From positions 1 to 64,000 of the forward strand of contig JAEEZZ010000066.1 of NCBI GenBank assembly GCA_016292255.1: a stretch of DNA of 64,000 nucleotides, written 5' to 3'. A program made the position numbers and the translations under genes. Below the pieces are notes generated by a model that was not told where the DNA came from, did no database searches, and saw only the letters and a list, made by a program, of their open reading frames with translations. This DNA comes from Oscillospiraceae bacterium (lineage in GTDB: Bacteria > Bacillota > Clostridia > Oscillospirales > Oscillospiraceae). Every line of letters starts with the position of its first letter. Position 1 is the first letter of the stretch. This document shows, in pieces, positions 37,475-46,203 of the stretch.

Positions 37475-37556
37475 AAGCACCGTACAAAGTCGGAATTGGA
37501 CATTCCAAGGGGAAAGTATGCCCTTTTGTCCGGCTCCGAATTGGCGGTGCTTTTTT
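37475..37556 (+). terminator. Extended interrupted hairpin ending in T6
   Basis: AAGCACCG..TCGGA..GGAC..GTCC..TCCGA..CGGTGCTT TTTT. Confidence 0.6.
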
Positions 37557-37576
37557 GTTCCGCCTTTGTATGAATG

Positions 37577-37617
37577 ATTGGTCCTTTTTCAAGCTTCCCG
37601 CTTGAGAAAGGACCAAT
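37577..37617 (+). promoter_or_regulatory. 18-bp hairpin sequestering SD of a 12-codon leader peptide
   Basis: ATTGGTCCTTTTTCAAGC-TTCCC-GCTTGAGAAAGGACCAAT; single mismatch is G-U. Confidence 0.6.
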
Positions 37618-37618
37618 T

Positions 37619-37657
37619 ATGTTTATCTGGCTATGTTTCACAGCAAAGTACCCCTGA
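37619..37657 (+). CDS. Leader peptide MFIWLCFTAKYP
   Basis: ATG TTT ATC TGG CTA TGT TTC ACA GCA AAG TAC CCC TGA with AAAGGA upstream. Confidence 0.4.
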   Translation: MFIWLCFTAKYP

Positions 37658-37796
37658 CAGAATTCTAATAGATAGTCGTTTAGCCCTGTGGATTGGGTTT
37701 GACTAACCTTATATAGCAAATGCTGGATTCAAAAGATCCTGCGATAAAAAAAGAACCGCGCTAAGCGGTTCACAACTTGAAAGGAGAACCTCTACT

Positions 37797-38936
37797 ATGA
37801 AAAAGCTTCAGAAATTCCTTGCCCTTGCGGTATGCATCGCCATCCTCATCGGCATCCTTGCGTATCCGGCGCACGCTTCGAATGACACTTCCGGCGTCTC
37901 TGAGGGAATCCTCGCCATCCAGCAGATCTATCCCGAAGGCACCGTCTGCACCAACACGACCCAGGAGTTCCGCATCAATGCCCATGGGCCCTGCTACATT
38001 ATGGCGGCCCAGGGCTGCTGGGGCTTCGCCGTAAAGTTCGTTGCTGAATATTACGGCTATGATCTGAAGCAGAGCATCCCCGCCACGTGGCTGGAGATCA
38101 ACAAGTCCGTTTCTTCCCAATACCCAAAAGCCGCCTATACGACAGCCCGCGAGAGCGTGCAGATTGGAGATATCCTGGCAGTCGTCAACCCTGGCCACGC
38201 CATGGTAGTGATCTCAATGGATGAGACCGGCGTCACCATCGGGGAAGGAAACTACGGCGGCCACGTGCATTACGGTCGGCGGCTGTCCTACGAAGCCATC
38301 GACCAGAACGTCGCCTACATTTTCCGTATCATGCCGCCTGTGCGTGATGGCAGCGCCCATGAGAACTGTCCCTGTCACCGGTTCAGTGACATGCCCGCCT
38401 ACGGCACGCCCGAGCACGAGGCCATTGACTGGGCCTTTACGCACAAGCCGCAAAAGCTCACGGCCGGAACCAGCGGGACCACGTTCAGCCCTGCGGAGAC
38501 CGTCACCCGCGCCCAGGCGCTGACATTCCTCTGGAAAGCCTTCGGAGAACCGGAGCCTATAACTCGTGCCTGCCCCTTTAAGGATGTGAAAATGGGTTCC
38601 TACTACTACAAGGCGGTTCTCTGGGCGGTCGAGAACGGCGTCACAGCCGGCACCTCCGCTGTGACCTTCTCGCCGAACCAGACCTGCAACCGTTCCGAGA
38701 TCTTGACCTTCATTTACCGTGCCCTCGGCAGTCCCGTGTGCAATTGCGGAAATCCCTTCTCCGACGTGATGGACGGGAAGTGGTACGCACGAACGGCAGC
38801 CTGGGCATACGACAACTGCATCGAAGTCGGCGCGCAAGGAGCCTTTTGCCCGAAAACGGCCTGCACCCGCGCCAGCACCATCCTGTACATCTATCGCGCC
38901 TTGGAGCACAAAGCCCTTGCCACTGCCGCGCCGTAG
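37797..38936 (+). CDS. Secreted C39-like cysteine peptidase with SLH domains
   Basis: Signal peptide; GPCYIMAAQGCWGFAVKFVAEYYG, GHAMVVISMDE; three SLH-like repeats (FSDMPAYGTPEHEAIDWAF..., FKDVKMGSYYYKAVLWAVENGVTAGTS...). Confidence 0.75.
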   Translation: MKKLQKFLALAVCIAILIGILAYPAHASNDTSGVSEGILAIQQIYPEGTVCTNTTQEFRINAHGPCYIMAAQGCWGFAVKFVAEYYGYDLKQSIPATWLEINKSVSSQYPKAAYTTARESVQIGDILAVVNPGHAMVVISMDETGVTIGEGNYGGHVHYGRRLSYEAIDQNVAYIFRIMPPVRDGSAHENCPCHRFSDMPAYGTPEHEAIDWAFTHKPQKLTAGTSGTTFSPAETVTRAQALTFLWKAFGEPEPITRACPFKDVKMGSYYYKAVLWAVENGVTAGTSAVTFSPNQTCNRSEILTFIYRALGSPVCNCGNPFSDVMDGKWYARTAAWAYDNCIEVGAQGAFCPKTACTRASTILYIYRALEHKALATAAP

Positions 38937-38964
38937 TCGGTTTTCCTGCGAAGGAAGGCAAAAA

Positions 38965-38992
38965 GCACGGGGCGCGTTTCCGTACCCCGTGC
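38965..38992 (+). terminator. Terminator-like hairpin GCACGGGG/CCCCGTGC
   Basis: Direct reading downstream of the SLH gene. Confidence 0.5.
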
Positions 38993-39270
38993 CATGACAA
39001 GCACCTTGATTTGAACGAGGACTCCGGCGCTGCCGTGTTCTCCCCGGCTTAAACTATCACTTGCCGGAACAATAATACCACAGACCACCGAATAACACAA
39101 GCACTTTTTCCGGAGCCGCGCCGGATCACCACGCGGAAAAAATATCGTTAGCCTGAGTGCGCATCAGGGCAAGGATACATAGAGCAGCCACGACCCCAAT
39201 GGAGTCCGCGCCTGCCGTGTGTAGCCTTTCCTTGATGCGCTCTTTGCGTATCCTGAAGCTATGCCCTCTG

Positions 39271-39312
39271 TGTGTCCTTCCCCATGAACGCTTCCCAGGC
39301 GGAAAGGACACA
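39271..39312 (+). promoter_or_regulatory. Hairpin sequestering SD of the sigma-factor gene
   Basis: TGTGTCCTT-CC / GGAAAGGACACA immediately before ATG 39315. Confidence 0.5.
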
Positions 39313-39314
39313 TT

Positions 39315-39821
39315 ATGCTGTACGGAATTGAAAACGAGGTAAGAGATGAAAATTGCAAGATCAGGAAGCCATCAAAACACGCGGAAAACCAATACACGCT
39401 GATCAGAACCGACGATGGAAGATTCTTCGCCCTCTTCAAAGACGGGGAGGGAAAAGAACAAATGTGCGAGATTGCCGAGGAGCTTTATCAAGAAATGCTT
39501 CAGCAGGCAAGAGAGGATGAAGCTTATCTGCGTTGGAACCGCCGCCATTTGGATGACAATTCAGATCCCGATGTATTTGAAACTGCTCGTGGAGAGATTT
39601 GCCCACACTCATTGGAGGAAACAGTCATTAGAGCGATTCTCATAAGTGACCTTCTGCAGTCTCTGCCCGATGTACAACGGAGGCGCCTTGAAATGAAGTA
39701 TCTACAAAACATGAGCTTAGAACAAATTGCCATAAAAGAAGGGTGCTCATTTGTTGCGGTTAAATACTGCATTGATATCGCTCTGAATACACTAAGAAAA
39801 AAATTTAGCTCAGAGACTTAA
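39315..39821 (+). CDS. RNA polymerase sigma-70 region 4-like factor of ICE
   Basis: LQSLPDVQRRRLEMKYLQNMSLEQIAIKEGCSFVAVKYCIDIALNTLRKKF. Confidence 0.8.
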   Translation: MLYGIENEVRDENCKIRKPSKHAENQYTLIRTDDGRFFALFKDGEGKEQMCEIAEELYQEMLQQAREDEAYLRWNRRHLDDNSDPDVFETARGEICPHSLEETVIRAILISDLLQSLPDVQRRRLEMKYLQNMSLEQIAIKEGCSFVAVKYCIDIALNTLRKKFSSET

Positions 39822-39837
39822 AAAAATGCCGATTTCT

Positions 39838-40180
39838 GTCCTACCAGGTGAAGGGGTTCTTGGAAAGCCCCGGAACGGGAGTTCGAAGCTCCACATTGTA
39901 TCTTGAAAGCTGAATACACCTTCAGCAAGTACGTTCCCGCTGTTGTTACCCGATGAGGGGGCAAGCCGATGGAGCAGAACACCCTGGCAGAGCAGGGCTG
40001 TTTTGTTTCGGACGGTCGGTGGTTCCGACCGTAAGGCGATGACAGGCAGCGCACACAATGATACTTCCGCCTTGCACGCGTCACTGCATGGGGCGGCCAC
40101 GAGAGATCCTCGCGGGGGTGAGATTCCCATGATACGGCTTCACCAGCCGCAGCTTGCTGTATGCCTTACTTCCGGGGCGA
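39838..40180 (+). ncRNA. Candidate structured non-coding region after sigma-factor gene
   Basis: No supported CDS; several hairpins incl. TGTAT/ATACA, CCCTG/CAGGG, ACGGTCGG/CCGACCGT (40012-40032), CGGCT/AGCCG. Confidence 0.4.
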
Positions 40181-40226
40181 TGAGATCAAATAGGAAGGAA
40201 AAACACAAAACGACCAAAAACAATCC

Positions 40227-40257
40227 AGCCCAGCGGTCGCTATCCGGCCGCTGGGCT
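40227..40257 (+). terminator. Hairpin AGCCCAGCGG/CCGCTGGGCT
   Basis: Direct reading. Confidence 0.5.
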
Positions 40258-40310
40258 CTTCACAATACGCCTCTTGTGCTGACAAGAGGTCTGCACAGGA
40301 GGATATCAAC

Positions 40311-40730
40311 ATGAAACAAGCAATCATTCTCATCATAGAAGACATGGACGATGAGGAAAGCTCCTGTATGAAGGAGATTGGCATTTATATCGAAATGCCG
40401 GGCCAGGCGCTCCATTTCTACGACTATCTCTCCGAGACCGATAATGCGTCCTTCCACACCCGTAGGCACAGACAATTCGATAAGCTGTGTTCTATGCTGG
40501 AACGGTGGGAGATGGCTGGCATCGGGGCTGAAATCCACAAGCGGTTCAAAAACCTGGAGGAATGGGAAGCGTGGAAAAAGGAAGTTAACTTTTCAGACTA
40601 CGAAGAACGTTGGCATATCTTTATTCAGCAGGATGACGGTTCCTGGGACTTCTATCTGGAACTGACCTTTGCTTTCCCGCCTGCCCTCGAAGAAATCTAC
40701 CGCATGGCGGAATCCATGGGGAAGTCATAA
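40311..40730 (+). CDS. Uncharacterised 139 aa ICE protein
   Basis: ORF with good RBS GGAGGAT. Confidence 0.5.
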   Translation: MKQAIILIIEDMDDEESSCMKEIGIYIEMPGQALHFYDYLSETDNASFHTRRHRQFDKLCSMLERWEMAGIGAEIHKRFKNLEEWEAWKKEVNFSDYEERWHIFIQQDDGSWDFYLELTFAFPPALEEIYRMAESMGKS

Positions 40731-40811
40731 GAAAGACTGTCTGCTTTTTCGGTTTTGGGGGTAGACTTTCGACGCAAAAACGTATAGTATGGTACCAGAG
40801 GTGAGGAACAG

Positions 40812-41858
40812 ATGCGACTCAAATACCTACTGCTGCTTGCGGCGCTCCTTCTCTTGGCAGGCTGCCAGAAAGAGCCAGCTATCGTGACAGACTCAATGAC
40901 GCCCACGAATTCGGAATCGGCAATTGTCTCTGATTCGACCGCGATAACAACGGAAACCGATCTGCCGGTCTATTCTGAGACGGTCGCAGAAACGCAGTCC
41001 CCGGAGACAGATCCTACAGAAGCAACTGTCATGACGGAGGCGACGCAGGCGCCAACGGAAACGCTGAGCTCTCAGACGGAGCCGACCGAGGCAAAGCCTA
41101 CTGATCCGCCGAAACCTACGGAACCAAAACCCACTGATCCAAAGCCCACGGATCCGCCAAAGCCCACGGAGCCCAAACCAACGGAGCCAAAGCCTACGGA
41201 TCCGCCAAAGCCGTCTGAACCGGCTCACGTTCACAGCTACAAGAGCACGGTTGTTGCGCCGACATGCACGGCAAAAGGCTACACGGAGCACAAATGTTCC
41301 TGCGGCGACAGCTATAAGGACAGCTACACCGACGCCCTTGGCCACAGCATGACGGAGCAAACGGTCGCGGCTACCTGCACGGCGGGAGGCTATACCCAGC
41401 GGACCTGCTCCAGATGCGGCGCAACGGAGAAAACCAACACTACTGCTGCTCTTGGGCATGAATACAAGGATACCGTTGTGCCTCCCACCACGACCTCGGA
41501 GGGCTATACGGAACACAAATGCTCCCGCTGCGGCGACAGCTACAGAGACAACTACACCCCGAAGATAAAGGAAACCTTCGACATTCAGGCCGTCATGGAC
41601 TACGGAAACGCTTACGCACAGAGCTTAGGCTTCACGATTGATTACTCGCTAAACATGAATAACTCGGGCTATTATCCCGGATATAATGGTGGTGGGTACA
41701 GCCTTGACTTCCTGAAGCGTGAAGCAAAAGACATTGTCCAATATACCTATGACAGCCTTCTGTCATTCGAAGAGACAATCGATGGTTTCCGCGGTAGAGT
41801 GCTAGTTACCTATAACTCTGAAACCGACAAGTATCGGATTGTGTTCCTGTACGGCTAA
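40812..41858 (+). CDS. Lipoprotein with Pro/Thr-rich linker and Cys-pair repeats
   Basis: Lipobox LLLAGCQK; PKPTDPPKPTEPKPTDP...; three repeats of the type TVVAPTCTAKGYTEHKCSCGDSY. Confidence 0.75.
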   Translation: MRLKYLLLLAALLLLAGCQKEPAIVTDSMTPTNSESAIVSDSTAITTETDLPVYSETVAETQSPETDPTEATVMTEATQAPTETLSSQTEPTEAKPTDPPKPTEPKPTDPKPTDPPKPTEPKPTEPKPTDPPKPSEPAHVHSYKSTVVAPTCTAKGYTEHKCSCGDSYKDSYTDALGHSMTEQTVAATCTAGGYTQRTCSRCGATEKTNTTAALGHEYKDTVVPPTTTSEGYTEHKCSRCGDSYRDNYTPKIKETFDIQAVMDYGNAYAQSLGFTIDYSLNMNNSGYYPGYNGGGYSLDFLKREAKDIVQYTYDSLLSFEETIDGFRGRVLVTYNSETDKYRIVFLYG

Positions 41859-41896
41859 CGCCATCCCGCTCACAATCAACCCAATAACCACAACCA

Positions 41897-41923
41897 GGCA
41901 CGGCTCAACGCCGTGCCTTTTTT
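41897..41923 (+). terminator. Intrinsic terminator GGCACGGC-TCAAC-GCCGTGCC-TTTTTT
   Basis: Direct reading. Confidence 0.85.
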
Positions 41924-41952
41924 GCGCTCACAACCAAGGAGGATAAACCAAA

Positions 41953-44385
41953 ATGAACAAGAAAACCAGGCGTATTCTTTCCCTGCTTCTGCTGTTTTCT
42001 CTGCTGGTAGGGGTTCTCCCGCTGACTGGCGTCTACAGGGCGGCGGCAGCGGAACCGGGAACCGTGGCCACGGAAGAGGAAAGCGAACCCCCCGCTGTGA
42101 CGGAAACAGACCCTACAGAACCCATGGAGAAAACGCCAACAGAAACGGAGCCGGAGGACACAGACACCCCGGAAGATCCCACATGGGAAGAAGATGACTC
42201 TGGCGAGATCACTGATCTCGACCCGGAAAATCCCGGAGACGAGGATGCCAAGGACCAGGAGCCCCAGGAAGATGAGGTGAGGGCGGCAAGCTATAGCCTG
42301 CAGATCCCCATGATCCTCTACGGAACATCAACCTTCAGCGTCTCGTTCAAATATCCTAACGATCCGAATCAAACAACCTATACTGTCGGCCTTTCAGGAC
42401 TGCGATATCACTATCTGAACGGAAAGATGGCCTACTGTCTGGAGCCCCAGGCGGGAAGTACGGCTGGAGCAATTTATTCCCAGATTGCTGGCGGAGCGAA
42501 CTTGAATGTTTGGGATAAGTTTCTCAATGCTGCTCAGCGAAACGCGATTGCGCTAGCCTTGGCCTATGGCGCTCCCAATCGTTTGAACAGTAGCAACAGC
42601 CTGACAAAGCACGGATATGAAGCGGCCACGCAGGTCATTGTTTGGGAGCTGATTATCGGTTACCGGAGCTCTGCCAGGCCGTTTACCCGGGCCAACGCAG
42701 GACTGTATAATTTTGTCCTGAACCTGTGCAATCCCAATGACAGCACTGGTACATTAAGAGCTGCTTACGTCAGCGGATATAGCACCATTGTCTCTGCCAT
42801 GCAGAACCACGGTGATATCCCGAGCTTTGGATCCAGACGATTGGCCACAGCTCCCACGCATGAGATGGCCTATGACTCTGCTGCTGGAGTATATAAAGTA
42901 GTTTTGACCGATACGAATAACGCGATCAACAATGACTTCCCGTATACGAATGGCAACGGGCTCACGTTTTCCAAATCGGGGAACAAGCTGACGGTAACCG
43001 CTACTGCAGCGGCCCTGCAAAATGCTCCTGTAACCGTGATGTCGACCGGCAGCAATCCGGATGTCGAAGACGCCTCCCCGGTCATCTGGGGCACGTCTGC
43101 CAGCAACCATACTCAGGGCCAGATCCTCTGTCAGATGGCGGAGCCTGACCCCGTGCCGTGCTATTTCAAGCTGACGGCACCAACTATGACCACGCTGACC
43201 ATCCAGAAGGTCTGCGCTGACGGCAAAATCGGAGGGATCACGTTTACCGTGAAGGACAGCGCCGGCAATACGCTCTTTACCGGCCAGACCGACGCGGAGG
43301 GCAAGCTGAACGTGCCGAACCTGGAGATCGGTGCGACGGTCACCGTTACGGAAACCGTGCCGGAGGATTATGTGTGCGAGAACCGTACACAAACTGTCAC
43401 TCTGACAGCAGGGACCAATACCGTCACCTTCCGCAATGTTCCGCTGGGGACCGCAGCCATGAACAAGGTCTCGGATGCCGGCGACGTGGAGGGCTACTGC
43501 TTCAATCTCTATCGCGCAAAGGCTGGAAACACAGGTTCAAAAACCTGGCACGGCAAATCTGACGCGGATGGCCGGATCTATGAAACGGACGGCAGCTACA
43601 ACGTCCTTGGCACTGAGAAGTCATATGTGTTCAAGGGCTTGACGGACGGGACATACTCATTCCGAGAGGTTCTGTCCGTCTATGGAGCCGGGAACGTCTG
43701 GCCGGAAAGCATTGCGTTTTCGACGAGCGGCGGATCCACTCCCGCCTGCAATTTGACCTTCACCGGCGACCAGCTGATTGCCCAGGATAACGGCGACTGC
43801 ACCGTTTCCGGGATCAATCTCACCGGTCTGGACGGCGGCGGTACGCTGACGATTACGATCAAGAACGAGCTGGTCATCGTACCCGAGGGTGAGATCTCCG
43901 TCCGAAAGGTAAATCAGAACAGCCAGCCGCTTTCCGGTGTGACCTTCCTGCTGGAATACTCCACGGACGGAGGGACAAGCTGGACGGCGGTTACCAGCCG
44001 AAACGAGAGCGATCCGATTACGACTGGAGCCTGTACTTCTGCCGGCCTGAATAACGGCAAGCTGATCACCGGAAACGATGGCCTTGCGGTCTTCGCCGGG
44101 CTCTGCGTGGAAACCGACGCAGGCCCGATCCTGTACCGGTTGACAGAGACTGCGACAAAACCCGGCTACAGTCTTCTCGTCACCTCAGCCTATGAAGGCC
44201 CGTTGCCCGAGGATGAGGAGTACGTCGTCACCCTCACCGTCGTGAACATGCCGGAATATCAGCTGCCCATGACAGGCGGCAAGGGACTCGCCATTTCCGG
44301 GGCAGGCGTTGCCCTGGCGCTGGCCGCTGCTGCTGCGCTTCTGTATCTGCTCCGTAAAAAGGGCAAACAGAGAAATTACATCTAA
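41953..44385 (+). CDS. LPXTG-anchored thioester-domain tip pilin/adhesin with Cna-B-like domains
   Basis: KMAYCLEPQ (TED Cys) and ATQVIVWELI (TED Gln) motifs; Cna-B-type repeats; LPMTG + TM + RKKGK tail. Confidence 0.85.
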   Translation: MNKKTRRILSLLLLFSLLVGVLPLTGVYRAAAAEPGTVATEEESEPPAVTETDPTEPMEKTPTETEPEDTDTPEDPTWEEDDSGEITDLDPENPGDEDAKDQEPQEDEVRAASYSLQIPMILYGTSTFSVSFKYPNDPNQTTYTVGLSGLRYHYLNGKMAYCLEPQAGSTAGAIYSQIAGGANLNVWDKFLNAAQRNAIALALAYGAPNRLNSSNSLTKHGYEAATQVIVWELIIGYRSSARPFTRANAGLYNFVLNLCNPNDSTGTLRAAYVSGYSTIVSAMQNHGDIPSFGSRRLATAPTHEMAYDSAAGVYKVVLTDTNNAINNDFPYTNGNGLTFSKSGNKLTVTATAAALQNAPVTVMSTGSNPDVEDASPVIWGTSASNHTQGQILCQMAEPDPVPCYFKLTAPTMTTLTIQKVCADGKIGGITFTVKDSAGNTLFTGQTDAEGKLNVPNLEIGATVTVTETVPEDYVCENRTQTVTLTAGTNTVTFRNVPLGTAAMNKVSDAGDVEGYCFNLYRAKAGNTGSKTWHGKSDADGRIYETDGSYNVLGTEKSYVFKGLTDGTYSFREVLSVYGAGNVWPESIAFSTSGGSTPACNLTFTGDQLIAQDNGDCTVSGINLTGLDGGGTLTITIKNELVIVPEGEISVRKVNQNSQPLSGVTFLLEYSTDGGTSWTAVTSRNESDPITTGACTSAGLNNGKLITGNDGLAVFAGLCVETDAGPILYRLTETATKPGYSLLVTSAYEGPLPEDEEYVVTLTVVNMPEYQLPMTGGKGLAISGAGVALALAAAAALLYLLRKKGKQRNYI

Positions 44386-44401
44386 AGGAAAGGAACGTCA
44401 G

Positions 44402-45607
44402 ATGAAAAACACAATTACTGTTATGCTCGTATCCACCCTGTCGGCGGTTGTTCTCTCCGCCTGCTTCTTCGTCGGCAAAGCGGTTACTTCGAGCGAACCT
44501 GCTCCGACCGAACCCGTGCCGTCTTCGGTGACTGCCTCGGTGGCCAAACCGAGCGATACCGAGATCCATGTGCCTTCGGAAACAACCGAGCCCACGGCTC
44601 CGGCTGTTCCGGCCAGGCTTACCCAGGAAGAACAGCTGGCCGTCAGCTTCGTGGAGGCCGTGATCCGGGAGGATTACGCTTCTGTTCTGGAAATGCTGTC
44701 CTCCTCCGTCTATCCCGACGCCCCGGTCTTTGAGGACGATATCCAATGGGCCCTGCCCAGGACCGATTTCAAAGTGCTGAAGGGCTTCGACCCTGAAACG
44801 GTCCAGTATACCGCCGTGCTGGATCATGGCGGGAACGTCGCCGTCACCGTCAGTGACGCCTCTGGCGCAAAAGAGACCGTGACGGTCAGGACTGAGATCC
44901 CCAAGGACGGGGACGGCTCTCCCAAGGTCAACGGCAGCGGCGACTTCTACCGTACCCGTTTCGGCTTCCGCACCCCCAGCGGCGTGAAAGTGGAGATTGG
45001 CGGCATTGAGATCGACCGGAATTATATCACGCAGAAGAACACCGGGACGATCAGCATGTACACCGACTGGCTGATCCCGGTCATCGGGATCAAGGACAAA
45101 ACGATCCGACTCTCCTGCGACTGCTTTGACGAGACGGTGTCATTCACCCCCAAGTCCTGGTCAGATCCGCAGCAGGATGGCGAGTGCCGGCTTTTCCCTT
45201 ATTACGAAGAGGAAGATGTTCTGCTGATCGTCAAAAACCTGTGGAACGATATGTACGCCACAGTACAAGCCCCTGATTCCAAGGCCTCGGATCTATACGC
45301 CTTTATTGCTTCCGACGCGGATCCGGATACCGCCCAGAACATCTATGACGCCTACAAGAGCCTGGATGATGAGAATGTGAAAATGACGCAAACCGTATTC
45401 CGCACGGACGGCTCGACCTTCTGGGCAAACGACCATTGTCTGGTCGTTAACATCGGTTATGAACTGACCTGGGGATCTGACGGGAACAAGAGCATGAAGC
45501 GCCTGGGTCACATTATCCTGGCCAGGGAAGAGGAGGGCTGGAAGGTGTACCGCGCCACGGACACAAGCCTGTTTTCTTTCCTCAATTATTTCACCAGCGA
45601 GTGGTGA
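44402..45607 (+). CDS. Lipoprotein, uncharacterised, pilus-locus linked
   Basis: VSTLSAVVLSACFF signal/lipobox. Confidence 0.6.
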   Translation: MKNTITVMLVSTLSAVVLSACFFVGKAVTSSEPAPTEPVPSSVTASVAKPSDTEIHVPSETTEPTAPAVPARLTQEEQLAVSFVEAVIREDYASVLEMLSSSVYPDAPVFEDDIQWALPRTDFKVLKGFDPETVQYTAVLDHGGNVAVTVSDASGAKETVTVRTEIPKDGDGSPKVNGSGDFYRTRFGFRTPSGVKVEIGGIEIDRNYITQKNTGTISMYTDWLIPVIGIKDKTIRLSCDCFDETVSFTPKSWSDPQQDGECRLFPYYEEEDVLLIVKNLWNDMYATVQAPDSKASDLYAFIASDADPDTAQNIYDAYKSLDDENVKMTQTVFRTDGSTFWANDHCLVVNIGYELTWGSDGNKSMKRLGHIILAREEEGWKVYRATDTSLFSFLNYFTSEW

Positions 45608-45657
45608 TCCCCATTCCGCCAAAATACTGAAACCAAAACATTGGAGGTGTAATCATT

Positions 45658-46089
45658 ATGCCCGCAAAGAAAAGCTACTACGCGGAGCTGGCCAGCAAAG
45701 CCAATCAGGCCCTTGTGTATGCCAGAATCGACCGCCTCGTCAACAGCAGCTCCACCCACGTCAAGGCCTACGCCTCGGTCAATCTGGGCGGCGCCTTTTC
45801 TGTCCACGGCCTCAAGGTCGTGGATTCCGTCAACGGCCTGTTCGTGCAGATGCCCCAGACCTCCTATAAGAAGCAGGACGGCAAGGTCGCTTATACGGAC
45901 GTGTTCCACCCCACGACCGCCGACGCCAGAGCGGAGATCAAAGCCAGGGTCCTGGAGGCCTATCAGCAGAAGATCGCTGAAGATCCCAGCCAGGCAGCAG
46001 CTCCGCCCGAACCGCAGTACGCCGTGATCGAGGACGCCGATCCGGACGATCCCTTCGGCAGCCAGCTTCCCTTCGACATGAGCATGTGA
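45658..46089 (+). CDS. SpoVG-family protein
   Basis: SSSTHVKAYASVNLGGAFSVHGLKVVDSVNGLFVQMPQ matches the SpoVG core. Confidence 0.8.
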   Translation: MPAKKSYYAELASKANQALVYARIDRLVNSSSTHVKAYASVNLGGAFSVHGLKVVDSVNGLFVQMPQTSYKKQDGKVAYTDVFHPTTADARAEIKARVLEAYQQKIAEDPSQAAAPPEPQYAVIEDADPDDPFGSQLPFDMSM

Positions 46090-46123
46090 GCCTATGGCTC
46101 CTGAAACGTGCCCGCCCTACCGC

Positions 46124-46156
46124 AGCAGAGACGCCCCCAAAGGCGCTCTGCTTTTT
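46124..46156 (+). terminator. Hairpin AGCAGAG/CTCTGCT with T-tract
   Basis: Direct reading. Confidence 0.6.
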
Positions 46157-46203
46157 GTTTTCTCCCTTCAATCCAAATATTATAAAAACGAAAGGACGAT
46201 ACT

